NCBI GenBank assembly: GCA_024663395.1
Contig: JANFAH010000091.1
Location: forward strand, 1-64,000
Reading direction: 5' to 3'
Length of the DNA: 64,000 nucleotides
Origin: Pisolithus tinctorius
Lineage: Eukaryota; Basidiomycota; Agaricomycetes; Boletales; Pisolithaceae
Shown here: in pieces, positions 21,170 to 31,026 of the stretch
Numbering within the stretch: the first letter of the stretch is position 1
How the letters are laid out: each line of letters begins with the position of its first letter
Position numbers and translations under genes: made by a program
Notes under the pieces: model-generated
Seen by the model: the letters and a program-made list of their open reading frames with translations, nothing else
Databases searched by the model: none
Told to the model about the DNA's origin: nothing

Positions 21170-22327
21170 CTACACAGTAGGGGGGGCATTGCTAGCACCT
21201 TGGAAAAAGCTATCGTACATATCTGCTACATATGCGCGACGGGATTGTTCATCAGGTAAAGCTATAAAAACAGCGGCAGGGTTAGATATGCCAGAAAACT
21301 GACGCGTCATAAATGCACGATGGTGGGGAGGGATCTCGGAATCTTTGTATAGCATTTGCATAGCCATCTGGACCGTGATCAACGGATCCATGAAAGTCGT
21401 CGCCAGCTGGTCCCCCAAGCGCCGGATCGTGTTACCGATCGATACGACTGCGACGGTGTGAGAGCTGGAAGGTTGAGGCTGCATCTTGCTGGAAGATTGA
21501 GCGGATGTTCGGCTGCGCTTACTACTATGAATGGACAAGACGGGAGTCGTTGGGGGATGCTGATTTCTTGAGAATAGGAGGGAAGGGGATGCCGTTTCTG
21601 TGATATCAGTAGACATCACAGTGAATGAGTGCTTTCCGCCGAATGCAGCAGTGGAGGGGGGGACGGATGGGACGGAGGTGGTACTGTCAGTAGTCGTCAT
21701 AGGGTTGGGGGGGACAGAGACTGTAAAGTTACTATCAGTGGTCGTGGTGAGCGTGGGGTTTAACACTCCAGGATGGAAAGCATGGGAGCCGGTCGCGCCA
21801 CCCTGTGGAAAAATATCCTCCATCATCGGAAGATACTGCCAGCCCTTGTTGCAGAAGGGCTTCATGGCTGCGTTTTGCTGCGATGTCTCAGCGAACCGAT
21901 CATAGTTATCTGTAAGATCAAATACGTACCTTCACACCGACGAATTTTGCCCATTTCTCTGCATCAGCTGCTCCACAGATATTCGCACCGTTCTCGTTGT
22001 CCCAATGTTCGCCTGATCCGCTGCGATAAGTCATGATTGCGTTGTACATATGTTTAAGCTACATCTAGTGTCAGCATAGCAACTTTAGAATAGAGAAGGA
22101 CGTACCGATCCCCATTTAATCGACACATTCTTCGAATCCTTGATTTTACCGGACCTGTGGAGCTTGCGAATGCTCTCTGCAGCTTTCGCATAAGTCGCTT
22201 GTCAGAAGTTGCCAGCGTCAGCCCGCTCTGAGCGATTTGTGTGCAGGTAATCAACGAGGGCAGCGACCTCCTCATCGGTCCACTTGGCATGCTTGGATTC
22301 TTCCTCTATTTCCCCCGCTGTTTCCAT
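21170..22327 (-). pseudogene. Myb/SANT-like DNA-binding protein of the Harbinger element
   Basis: Reading the minus strand from ATG 22327: METAGEIEEE, then WTDEEVAALVDYL, which starts a Myb/SANT-like domain; ESIRKLHRSGKIKDSKNVSIKWGS follows. An intron (about 22106 to 22060) leads to LKHMYNAIMTYRSGSGEHWDNENG and WAKFVGVK; a second intron (about 21930) leads to the 231-residue 3' exon 21865-21170, Ser/Thr/Pro-rich and ending in a helical segment. This is the accessory protein that in Harbinger elements helps bring the transposase to the ends. A TGA at 22202-22204 replaces what was probably CGA after the AGNF motif, so this copy is inactive. It converges on the transposase with 123 bp between them. 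Confidence 0.75.
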
Positions 22328-22489
22328 TAGTTCAATGATATTTGATCCTAAGACGTCGAAAAGTTCGATTAGTACTCGCCAGATGTGATCACATCAAGTA
22401 TCAGCAGAGGCGAGATAGGGAGGGAGAGACATGCTACCATCAGGAGGGAAACCAACATTTCAATCTCCGACACTTTGGCCCAGATTTTT

Positions 22490-22562
22490 CCACCACCCGT
22501 CAAACAAGAACAATCCATGAAGTTCATAAACTACAACTGAACTGCACTTTCCATACAAGCTC
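22490..22562 (-). repeat. Right terminal inverted repeat of the Harbinger element
   Basis: Inverted partner of 13672-13740, followed directly by the TTA target copy at 22563-22565. Confidence 0.8.
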
Positions 22563-22565
22563 TTA

Positions 22566-22860
22566 GTGATAATTTGGGTGGGCATACCTTGGGTTACAGT
22601 TTGGACATCATGCCCTTAACAGCATAAGCAAGTGGTGTCAGAAAATAATTTGGGTGCAACACACCCATACCCTGACCAGCCTCACCCATTTCAACATGCA
22701 CTTCTCCACCTTGACAGTAACCATGCTAAGCTGCCATGATAATCTGCCAGTTAGGACACACCTTCTCCTGCAGCTTGGACATCCAGAGGTGATCCACTGC
22801 CAGATTGCCCTTGAAAGCATGATTAAGTTGTCAGAAAACAGTCTGGGTGTGACATACCTG
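22566..22860 (+). repeat. Right copies of the repeat flanking the Harbinger element
   Basis: Contains about one and a half units of the repeat also found at 13441-13668: GTGATAATTTGGGTGGGCATACC near 22566, AAAATAATTTGGGTG near 22640, CACTTCTCCACCTTG near 22700, CACACCTTCTCCTGCAGC and TTGGACATCCAGAGG near 22760-22790, and a third GTGACATACCTG at 22850. So the repeat is tandem and diverged. Confidence 0.55.
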
Positions 22861-22915
22861 AACCCTTCTTTTTGTTTTTCTTTTTTTTCTTCTTTTTTTC
22901 TTCTGTTTGTTGGAA
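22861..22915 (+). repeat. T/C-rich low-complexity tract
   Basis: Runs of TTTTC and TTCTT directly before the truncated dioxygenase copy A; a plausible junction or slippage site. No coding. Confidence 0.7.
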
Positions 22916-22982
22916 CTTGACTGGCTGTTGAGTTCCAGACATTGAAGGCCAGCTGCCGCTCTGCAGAGATGAGTGTGAGCTC

Positions 22983-23860
22983 GCTCCAAAGAGACAATCA
23001 ACAAGGTCCTCTAAGCCATGAAAGCTTACTTTTCTCTCCAAGTCAAGACGAAGACGAAGGTAAGCACGCTGCCCTCACTGTAAGGAAACTCGTCGATCGA
23101 CTGATCGGCCAACTGACCCGGCCCCTACTATATGATGCATCCTATTTCATTTTCTTATTCATCGTGTCTCACCTTACTGTACAGTATATAATCTTCGTCG
23201 CGTCGTTCGTCTCTCTCCTAGCGTTAACCTCTTGTTACCAGCGTTAGGTTGGCTATAATACTCATATTCCTTCGTCAACGCACGCTATTACAGCAGAACA
23301 TCACACTCACATCACCTCGATCGTCGCCTCACCTAAAGAAGCTTTACTTCAGAGATGGCGTGACTCAATTGCAGAGGATATGCGCCCGTGTTAGACTAAC
23401 ATCAACTTGGAGGACAAAGGCGATTTGTTCGAAGGTTACGTAATCGGTTGCGAAGAACCGGTACGCAAGGAAAACGATGACAAGGAAACGAACGCCGATA
23501 CTCGGACTGTTCCAAACCTATGGCCCTCGGAACCCATTGGGTCCCACGAAGCCCTTGTCAATTACTAGTACATTGAATGATGGCATACCGACGGTGCCAG
23601 CGCATCTCATCCCATTTCGTGGTAAAGCCCGCTGCTGTAGGTGTCAGAAATGTCCTATTCCGCCTCTTTGCCCTTGCATTGGATCTCCCTGAAACATACT
23701 TCGATGACAAGGTACGTTCATTCCTACGTATCCAACTTTCCTTGCCGATGGTTTTCAGACCAGGAATTCTGCTGCAGCCATGCACATTATCCATTATCCA
23801 CATCAAACTGGTCCCGAAGACGATGGTATTGTTGGAGTCAGTGCCCACTCAGAGTAAGCA
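22983..23860 (+). pseudogene. Dioxygenase copy A, 5'- and 3'-truncated
   Basis: Starts abruptly inside exon 3 of the family (GAGACAATCAACAAGGTCC, equal to ETINKVL), runs through the KAYFSL segment, the WPSEP exon near 23520, the LFALALDLPETYFDD exon near 23690 and the exon ending at the first metal ligand (GVSAHS, with the donor GTAAGC at 23857). Exons 1-2, the micro-exon and everything after it are missing. HET-related DNA follows directly. It carries a frameshift in exon 4. Compared with copy F it is a 3'-truncated fragment, not a functional enzyme. Confidence 0.75.
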
Positions 23861-23889
23861 TCCCACCTATACCCTTGAATCTGCCATGA

Positions 23890-25123
23890 CCAACTGCAGA
23901 CTTTTGCAATCACGTCTGGCTTGTCGTGCGCCGATGTATTTCTTTGGTGGCCGTTCGTGCTACGCTACGTTACTCAAGCTTCAAATGCTACGTGAGGCTA
24001 TGGCCTCTGACGATCGCGTATCGTGCCGACGTTCAGGAGACTGAGTCATTTGCTACAAGCCAAGGGCTCGGACGTGGATGGACCCTCCAAGAACTGCTGC
24101 CCCCACCCCCCTACCGTTTTGTTCTACACTCGAACCTGGTCGCTGTGCAAAAACATCGAGTCTTCGAATCATGAAACAGATGCTGCCACACTAGAAGAAC
24201 TTTCAGGCGCAACCGGAACAGAATCTCGGTTCCTCACTGAATGTTTACTCCTGCCATGGACGACGCACGGTCGAGACTTTGATGGGCATCGTCACGCCGT
24301 ACCATCCGCCCCGAGGACGTTGCCTATTCGCTTTTGGGGATTTTCCATCTCCATCTACCCGTCCTCTAGCGAATCTGCAGAATTTGCCCTGGGTTGCCTG
24401 CTAGGAGAAGTCATATCACAGTCTGGGGACATCTCAATGTTGGACTGGGTCAGGGAGGCGTCGACGTTTCATAGCTGCTTCCCCACTCGCATTACATCGT
24501 ACCAAACGTTGCCATTGCTGCCTGTTCTACCACCTGTCGCACAAGAGCAGTCTTCGACAGCGAGTCAACACTCTGCGTCGTCCAAAGCACTGCGAAAGTT
24601 GTATCGCTCGCTCACTAAATCGCCCCTCCCACGATTTCTGAACCGACGCCTTACATTGCCATGTTTCTCATATCGTGTCACAGCGTTTCAATTGAAGAGC
24701 GCAAACCCATCCTCACCGAACTATACATATGAAATGTCGCCCCTGCCTCGATTCATGAACCGACGCCTCATGTTGCCATGCTTCCCCTATCATGTCGCGG
24801 CAGTCTCGCTGCGAAGTGCAGCTCCATCCTTACCGCGTTATTCATATGAAATACATGCGTCCGGTTTGTGGCTAGTTGGGATTAGGCTGCCAGAAAAGCT
24901 CGAAGATGCGGCGACGGAAAATGCGACAGGTTCTTCTCTGCAGCTTGTCCGCCTTGGGACAATCATTTATCGCCCTTATGTTGAACGAACTGTCTCGCAA
25001 CGAGTACAAACGGATTGCCTCGTCCACTCTTATCGCAGCTCATCCTGTGAACTCAGCCAGCATCCTCCAAAGCAATATTCGGATATTCAATATTGTCTAG
25101 ATATTCATGGTGTTGTTGAGTAG
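23890..25123 (+). pseudogene. HET-domain gene 1, N-terminally truncated and frameshifted
   Basis: Contains the second half of a HET (heterokaryon incompatibility) domain: LTIAYRADVQETESF and GRGWTLQELLPP near 24060, then, after a shift in the C-rich tract at 24100-24112, VLFYTRTWSLCKNIESSNHETD and ESRFLTE. From there the frame is open to 25123. It is closely similar to the HET gene at 31027-32582 but lacks the SHRW core. The region 24620-24853 has two copies of a 39-codon unit (SPLPRFLNRRL and SPLPRFMNRRL), single in the other gene. HET proteins trigger cell death or inhibition on non-self recognition in ascomycetes; in basidiomycetes the role is unproven. It is fused to copy A upstream and faces copy B downstream. 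Confidence 0.75.
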
Positions 25124-25189
25124 GCGTTGATCGGTACGATAGTCATATTGTACCTAAAAAGGGTGATATCATCCGTGTGCATGAAACAA

Positions 25190-26441
25190 CACACTGGTCA
25201 ACCCATTTGATTGGAAATACGTTGTCTCAGCGAGAAAGAACCGGTACATATGGTCGGAACGGCAACTCACTCGTCCATCGTGCAAACTGGTCTCCGATAC
25301 TAGGTACAATCAGCTGAGCGATTTGGATCCCTTCCAGATGACCAATGTTCACGGAATTGGCGGTGCATTTATCCATTGTTGAGTCTCCGAGTTTAACACC
25401 GGAATGGCTTGAACACCGGAATATAGTGAAGCACTGGATGTTAGTTTAGTCCAGAATTGGGAAGGTCAGACACCTCGAGAACTCCAACCTGGAAACTACG
25501 GGGAAGGTTTCAGAGCATATTCTAAGGTATAAGTAGGATGCTTACTCTGTGGAGGCACCGAAGCCGACGATCAGGTCATCATCGGAACTCGTTTGAGGTG
25601 GATAATGGAGAGCCCGCATGATCGCGGCAGAATTCGTGGTCTAATAACTGCCAGCGAAGATAGTAGGGTATGTAGGAACGATGGTACCTTCTCGGCAAAG
25701 TATGCTTGAGGTAGATCTAATGCAAGTGCAAAGATGTAGAGCAGGACCTTTCCAATACCTACAGCTGCGTGGATTGATCACAAAACGGGATGAGGCACAC
25801 TCGAACAGTATGTCATCTTAAAACGCATCAGTAACTGAGACAGGGCCCGCGGAACTCAGCGGGTCCCAGGGGCCTACGTTTGCACTAGCCATAGCGCCGT
25901 CATTCGCTTTCTTTTCATCAAATTTACCTTGGATACCAATTCTTCTCAACCGATTTTGAAGCCTTCATGCAGATCGCCTCGGTTGACTGGGTCGATGTTG
26001 GAGTCTAACGCGGGTGCGTACCCTTTGCAATTCACAGCTTCTTCATGATAAAGCTTCTCCGGACGAGGTGAAGATCGAGCCGATGCAAGGATGGTGGAGC
26101 CTACCTTCGTTTTCGTCTCGAGTGGGAGAGAAAAGTAAGCTTCCATGGTCGAGAAGACCTCGTCAATGGTCTCTTGGAGTATGCCAAGATCGCTAACTGC
26201 AGATAGCTTGTCGGAAAACGACAGATGTTAAGGCCGAGGACCTGTGCCCACTGTAAAAGAACCTGACGTTCATCCAGGCATCCGAAGCAGTCCGTTCTTG
26301 TACATGTTCTATATTGCTGTCCAATGTGTGAGTCCAAGTAGTACTAGAGGTAAGAGACGACGCACATGATGGGATACTGTCGAAAGAACCGCTCACCGAG
26401 CCCACAGCTTCAGCTGGAGAATCTTGCCAGGAGTCTCTGTT
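25190..26441 (-). pseudogene. Dioxygenase copy B, degenerate
   Basis: Minus-strand copy of the family. Exon 1 near 26441-26370 reads into SVSGSFDSIP but has lost a base, exon 2 is eroded (TASDAWMNVRFFYSGH), exon 3 gives MEAYFSLPLETKTK, exon 4 KLYHEEAVNCKGYAPALDSNIDPVNRG. The exon with the HxD ligand pair reads GFGAST at about 25560, so the first His is gone. The region of the distal His (before 25250) is unrecognisable. Not an active enzyme. It lies tail to tail with HET gene 1. Confidence 0.75.
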
Positions 26442-26562
26442 ACTCATCATACATCATCGATCCCTTCGAAGTAACCCCACTTTGCCAATAGCCCATTGGA
26501 CGAGTAACCACGACCGATAACTCCAAGCCTGAGGAGGGCACCCTGGTATACATCCGTCTACA

Positions 26563-27330
26563 TTGCTTTCCAGACGCTCCGGAATGAGATCCGTACCTCG
26601 AACGGATGCAGATTGCGAACTACTCGGGCATGATTTCCCCTCACATGCTGAATGGCGCAACGGCTCCACCTTCATTCTGACAGACTTCGCCATCCTGCCT
26701 TGGACTACATTGAATTGGGCAGGTTACACGCTTGATGATATTTTGCTTCTCTCGCCATCTGCTGTCCCTGAAAAACGTGCATCAGTGCTTGGGGGGCTCG
26801 CGAGGGTCGCCCTACCGTCTAAGTGTGAACCTTAAGGACGGTGACTTTCTAGACAAGATCGGGGGGTTCGTTGAGCAGAAGGTGGACTTCAGCATTATGC
26901 GAATCCTTGCTGTAACGCTTTCAGCCATCGATGAACGCGGTATGTAGCGTCGGCGCCATGGCAGTCCGTTTGTGACTCGCATGCTTACCTCCGCTTTCTG
27001 TAAGGAGGTGCCGCCCGATTCCTCACTGCTTACGCTCCCGTATCAGGAGAGCTATCCTGGTCGTTCCCAGAAAAACGCGGAATGTACCTGGGGGTCCATC
27101 CGAGATTCTCAGAAGCCTGCTCGTGTACTTCTACTGGCTTTCTCACCATATTCTTGCCAGTAACACCGGACCAGCGTTAGGACTTTCGATACCCGCAACC
27201 ATTGTCAGCTCTCATGTACAACTTCTATCCATCGCCACTGACGTTCGTCAACCTTTCTTCGAGTATACCAATATACCTCCCGATCCGGATGTCTACCTCG
27301 GTCCACTCAGAGAGCGTCTCCCATAGTACA
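26563..27330 (+). other. Unrecognised coding-like remnant
   Basis: The stretch 26563-26835 reads GHDFPSHAEWRNGSTFILTDFAILPW and YTLDDILLLSPSAVPEKRASVLGGLARVALPS. After a shift near 26800 the neighbouring frame continues as VNLKDGDFLDKIGGFVEQKVDFSIMRIL. It looks like a real protein broken by indels, but I recognise no family. A further open frame follows at 27387-27701 (104 residues) that may or may not belong to it. Confidence 0.35.
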
Positions 27331-27701
27331 ACCATTAGATTCCCAGGTCGCACTTCCTACCTATCAGAAGATGTCAAGACTGGCTTATGGCTCTGCTTAC
27401 ACACCCATTGAGACCGGGAATATCGCCCGTTTTTCGCGACCTGTCTACTGGTTGGGATGCGTTAGAGGTGGACGTCGTGCGAGCTATACGACTATTTCGC
27501 GTCTCGCGCGGTCTGCTCCAGCACTGGGGACTCGGCGTGCATGCCCTCGGACCTGCCGAGATGGTGGTTGCGTGCATGACGGTGTGTGTGCATGAGCATG
27601 GCTTCGGCAGTGCTGTATCTGGAATGGACTCATCGGCAGAAGTCTTCTGGGACGATCCTATGGAAGAGTCGATGGTGTGGCTAGTAGACCGTTTACACTA
27701 A

Positions 27702-30051
27702 AGCAACTTCCAAACCCCCCTCCAGCTCCCTCTGCCACCGTCACTCGCACCGAAATGATGACTGCCTCGCTTCACCCGCTCACCTCTCAGAACCACTTGG
27801 AAATCGCCTCGCAGACGCATCTCCGACAGCCTCCATTCTATCAGTTTTATACGGGTCTTGTCGCACTATACACTGCCGTGTCCTTCATCCACCCCATCTA
27901 CATACCTCTCCCATGCGTTACACAGGTGACTACCGCCGACTTGTGTGGTGCGAAGCTGCAGATGGGTCGAGCGGCAGTGCCGATGCCGTAACTCAGGTGG
28001 GGAGGACGGTTCATCTCGGCTCAGAACGGGTCGTCTGCTGTGGCTTGGGATGATGGCCCGCTCGCACAGTGCGTCGGCATTCCCGGACGTCAGGGAGTAC
28101 TTGCACCCCATCGAATTTGACGAAAGGATTCTTGGGGCGTCCTTTCGGACGCTACTGGCAGATAGGAATGCGCCACAGGGGCTTGGGCGCCTCCTGGCGG
28201 TACTTCGTATTGCGCGTACAGAGTGGCCGGACCTACAAAGGATTGCGCGGATCGCTGAAGATAGGACGGACTCTCACCACCGAGCGGTCCGAGTCGATCA
28301 TCAGGTTCCCTTGTAGGACCAACAATGCTTCGCATTCTAAACCGGGCTGACGCTCCAACTGTGCACGAGGTCTTGTTGTACTGCCAGAGTTCAAAGGGTG
28401 AATTCTTGAGGCCGTCGTCATGCTTCGAAGGCAGTTCTATAGCTGAGAGAGAGATGGATGGAAAATGTACGGAGTGCAATTAGCGTTTATATGGCCGAGT
28501 GGGTGCAGACATCTTCAGGTATCGCCGTAGCTGACGATCCTGGCTTCAAGTGTGCAGCAGGACATATATGTGATAATTCGGGTCTAACACTGGGTTCCAT
28601 TGCAACGGTGCAGTATCTTGACCGGTTCCTCCTACGGGGCCATCAGTGATTCAACATCGAAGACCTCAGTCGTGGAAGCGTTTGGCCCTCAGGAATGAGG
28701 TGGAAAATGAAGTGGACATGGAGAACTTGGTAACGCAGATTGCAACCCGACAAGTATTGTCCTCTGTGCCAAATCACCTTGTCAGTACTGTGATCCCAAG
28801 AAACCGAGAGCAGTAAAAGAATGCACGGGTGTGTCTTCCAAGACATTGGATTGTAGGGAACGTGCGACCTCACCAGAAAGTGACATCTGTCCACTATCTT
28901 TTACCTCTCTCTCGCTTCTGTCCTACATCGATGTCCCTGTCTTATCGGGTAGTGCTCGAAATCAAGTGCCTCCTGCCGTGGATAGGTTGTGTACGCGTAT
29001 GAACATGGCAAGTTGAATCGTACATGATTGCGACGTGGAATAAGAGAGATCGCATGAGGTACTGCGAGGAACCTGTGTAAGATAGAGCGGAATTCCGAGA
29101 GGAGAGGGATGGAATATTGGGACATCCGGTGAACTTGATCGATCCTCGTACGTCGCTCAGATTCTCAACTGCGACACCCCTGATTGATGGTCACTATTAT
29201 TACCGGTGGTAGGCAGCTCAGTGGTGTGGAGGATGTCATCGCCTGATGCGTCTCTGTACCTGGCCTATCCACCAGGTCTCCGTCATTTTTCATTTGAGGC
29301 TAACTCTCTTGCAGTTGCATCCGGTCCTCCGCCCAATGCGTCGTTGCCAAACGTTGAAGACAGGTGTGCACATTGGCTCTAATGTTCCCGATCGCCCGGT
29401 AGCCTCGTACTAGCCAGTCGATCGAATGGTTAGTCGTACATCTGGTCAGCAGCAGGCCCTCGAGTCGACAGCAGCTTCCTTTCCTCGGAGAAACCCATGT
29501 AAAGGGAGGCTTATCAAGAAACTCGAGGTCTAGGGTATGTCCCGTACAGGTTTGAGCGCTACGGGCCATGCTGTTCGTGGGCCTTAGCCTCCTGTGCTCT
29601 CTCACACCTCGACGTCCACCAAGTGGGGCGAGTTCCTTCCCAGCTCTTCAATCTGTGTGACTCGGGCAGTATACAATCCGATTGTGATTGTCGTTCAGTT
29701 CCTGCTTGCACCTTTCCCATCCATCGGTGAAGTTCCTATGGATCCATTGTCCCGTCACACATATTGACCTCCATGTAGTTCCGTCCACGTTTTGGTCTCC
29801 CCGGCACCCAAGAGTGTTTGCTCGATTCTCTGCCTTTACTTGTGAGTTCTTTGACTATTGTTAATCAGTTTTGTTAATTCGGGTAGCATTTTGACATTAA
29901 AGGTTGCTTTCCCTCATTTTCTTTCTCGCGTTCGACGATAACGTATGGCTCAACTACTGTTCCTGGCTTATTGCGGCTGATTACTGAATTTATCCTGAAA
30001 TCACAACTATTTCCACGACGCACGTTTTCCCGGCGTACCTGACAGCATTCA
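27702..30051. other. No supported gene
   Basis: Short open frames on both strands only. The minus strand at 28400-28090 has a coding-like look (LLVLQGNLMIDSDRSVVRVRPIF) and so does 29605-29300, but neither gives a domain. 29700-30051 is the upstream region of the TPR gene and is T-rich. Confidence 0.5.
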
Positions 30052-31026
30052 ATGGATTCGATGGACGTCGTTTCCCACCAACGAGTAGATTTGGAGCGTT
30101 GTCCGCCAGGGCATAATGATCGGGTCCGTGCTCTCTACAACCTAGCGGAAGCCCTCGACGAGAGATTCCAGATAGAGGGGAAAATTGATGATGTGGACGA
30201 GGCAAATGATTTACACCGTGCAGCATTGGAACTACCTCCCTCTGGACATCCTGATCGCTCTTCGTCGCTCAACGACCTTGCTTCCTGTCTTGCAAATGGA
30301 TACGAGAAACTGGGGGCAGTTACCGCCCAGGAAGAAGCCATCACACTCGGGCGTGCAGCACAAGAGCTCCGTTCACCAGGGCATTCTGCTCGTCATGTGT
30401 CTCTCAACAATCTCGCTTATTATCTTTGGCAGAGGTCCCAGAAACAAGTTGCGATGCAGGACTTGGACGAGGCGATTGAGCTGCACCGGGCAGCATCGGC
30501 ACTCCGTCCACCTGGACATCCTGATTGTTCTTCGTCGTTCCACGACCTTGCTCGCAGTCTTGTCGATAGATACGAGGAACAGGGGGTAGTTGCCGACCTC
30601 GAAGAAGCTATCACATTCAGCCATGCAGTACTTGAGCTCCATCCACCAGGCCATCCTAATCGTAAACATTCTCTCTCTAGTCTCGCTTATTACCTCGGGA
30701 AGACATCGCCAACACAGGCTGCGGTGCAAGGTTCTGGCAGGGTAAATTTTCTACGCCGAGCTACGTCGGCACTCCGTTCAACAGATTATGCCGATACTAC
30801 TTCCACGCTCCACGCACTCTCACTACATCATTGGTGCCAGTTTCGGAAGCAGACTGCAGTAACCGATTTGGACGAGGCCGTTTGTCTTGCGAACTATGCC
30901 TTGGAGCTCCGACTGCTGGAAGACATGTCGCCTGTTGACCAACTCAATTTGTTCATTAAAGAGCGGCTCCAGCGGCTGGCTCAGGGGAAAACTGGCCTGA
31001 ATCGGTCAACCTTGATCGAGCAGTAG
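30052..31026 (+). pseudogene. TPR-repeat half of a TPR-HET gene
   Basis: A 324-residue frame of degenerate tetratricopeptide units about 43 residues apart, each marked by a PPGHPDR-type turn, a SLNDLA helix and a LDEAI helix: units begin near residues 20, 63, 106, 149, 192 and 235. Such tandem TPRs form a superhelical scaffold and in agaric genomes sit in large signalling-type proteins. The frame stops at TAG 31024, but the other frame is open across it (LDRAVDNLCALWRDFRHKF, then another PVGHASHPLNLHDLA unit), so one indel near 31005 seems to cut what was a single TPR-HET protein. The ATG at 30052 is the first in frame; an upstream exon is possible. Confidence 0.7.

Larger units (their letters stand above)
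13672..22562 (+). mobile_element. PIF/Harbinger DNA transposon with a nested Gypsy element
   Basis: The element is bounded by TTA at 13669-13671 and TTA at 22563-22565, the three-base target duplication typical of PIF/Harbinger. The ends are inverted repeats: the left end starts GAGCTTGTACGGAAAGCGC and the right end, read on the minus strand, GAGCTTGTATGGAAAGTGC; similarity continues for about 65 bp, with a second shared block GTCGGAGATTGAA at 13773-13785 and inverted at 22459-22471. Inside lie a DDE transposase gene (plus strand) and a Myb/SANT-like gene (minus strand), convergent, which is the two-gene layout of autonomous Harbingers. Removing the 5850-bp Gypsy element and its duplicated target leaves about 3.0 kb, a normal size. 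Confidence 0.88.

Noticed and set aside
22638..22997. Minus-strand open frame with KKEEKKEKQ run
   Set aside because: Made by the T/C-rich tract and the repeat; not a gene.
24876..25100. Second plus frame inside HET gene 1
   Set aside because: Alternative frame of the same exon; no homology.
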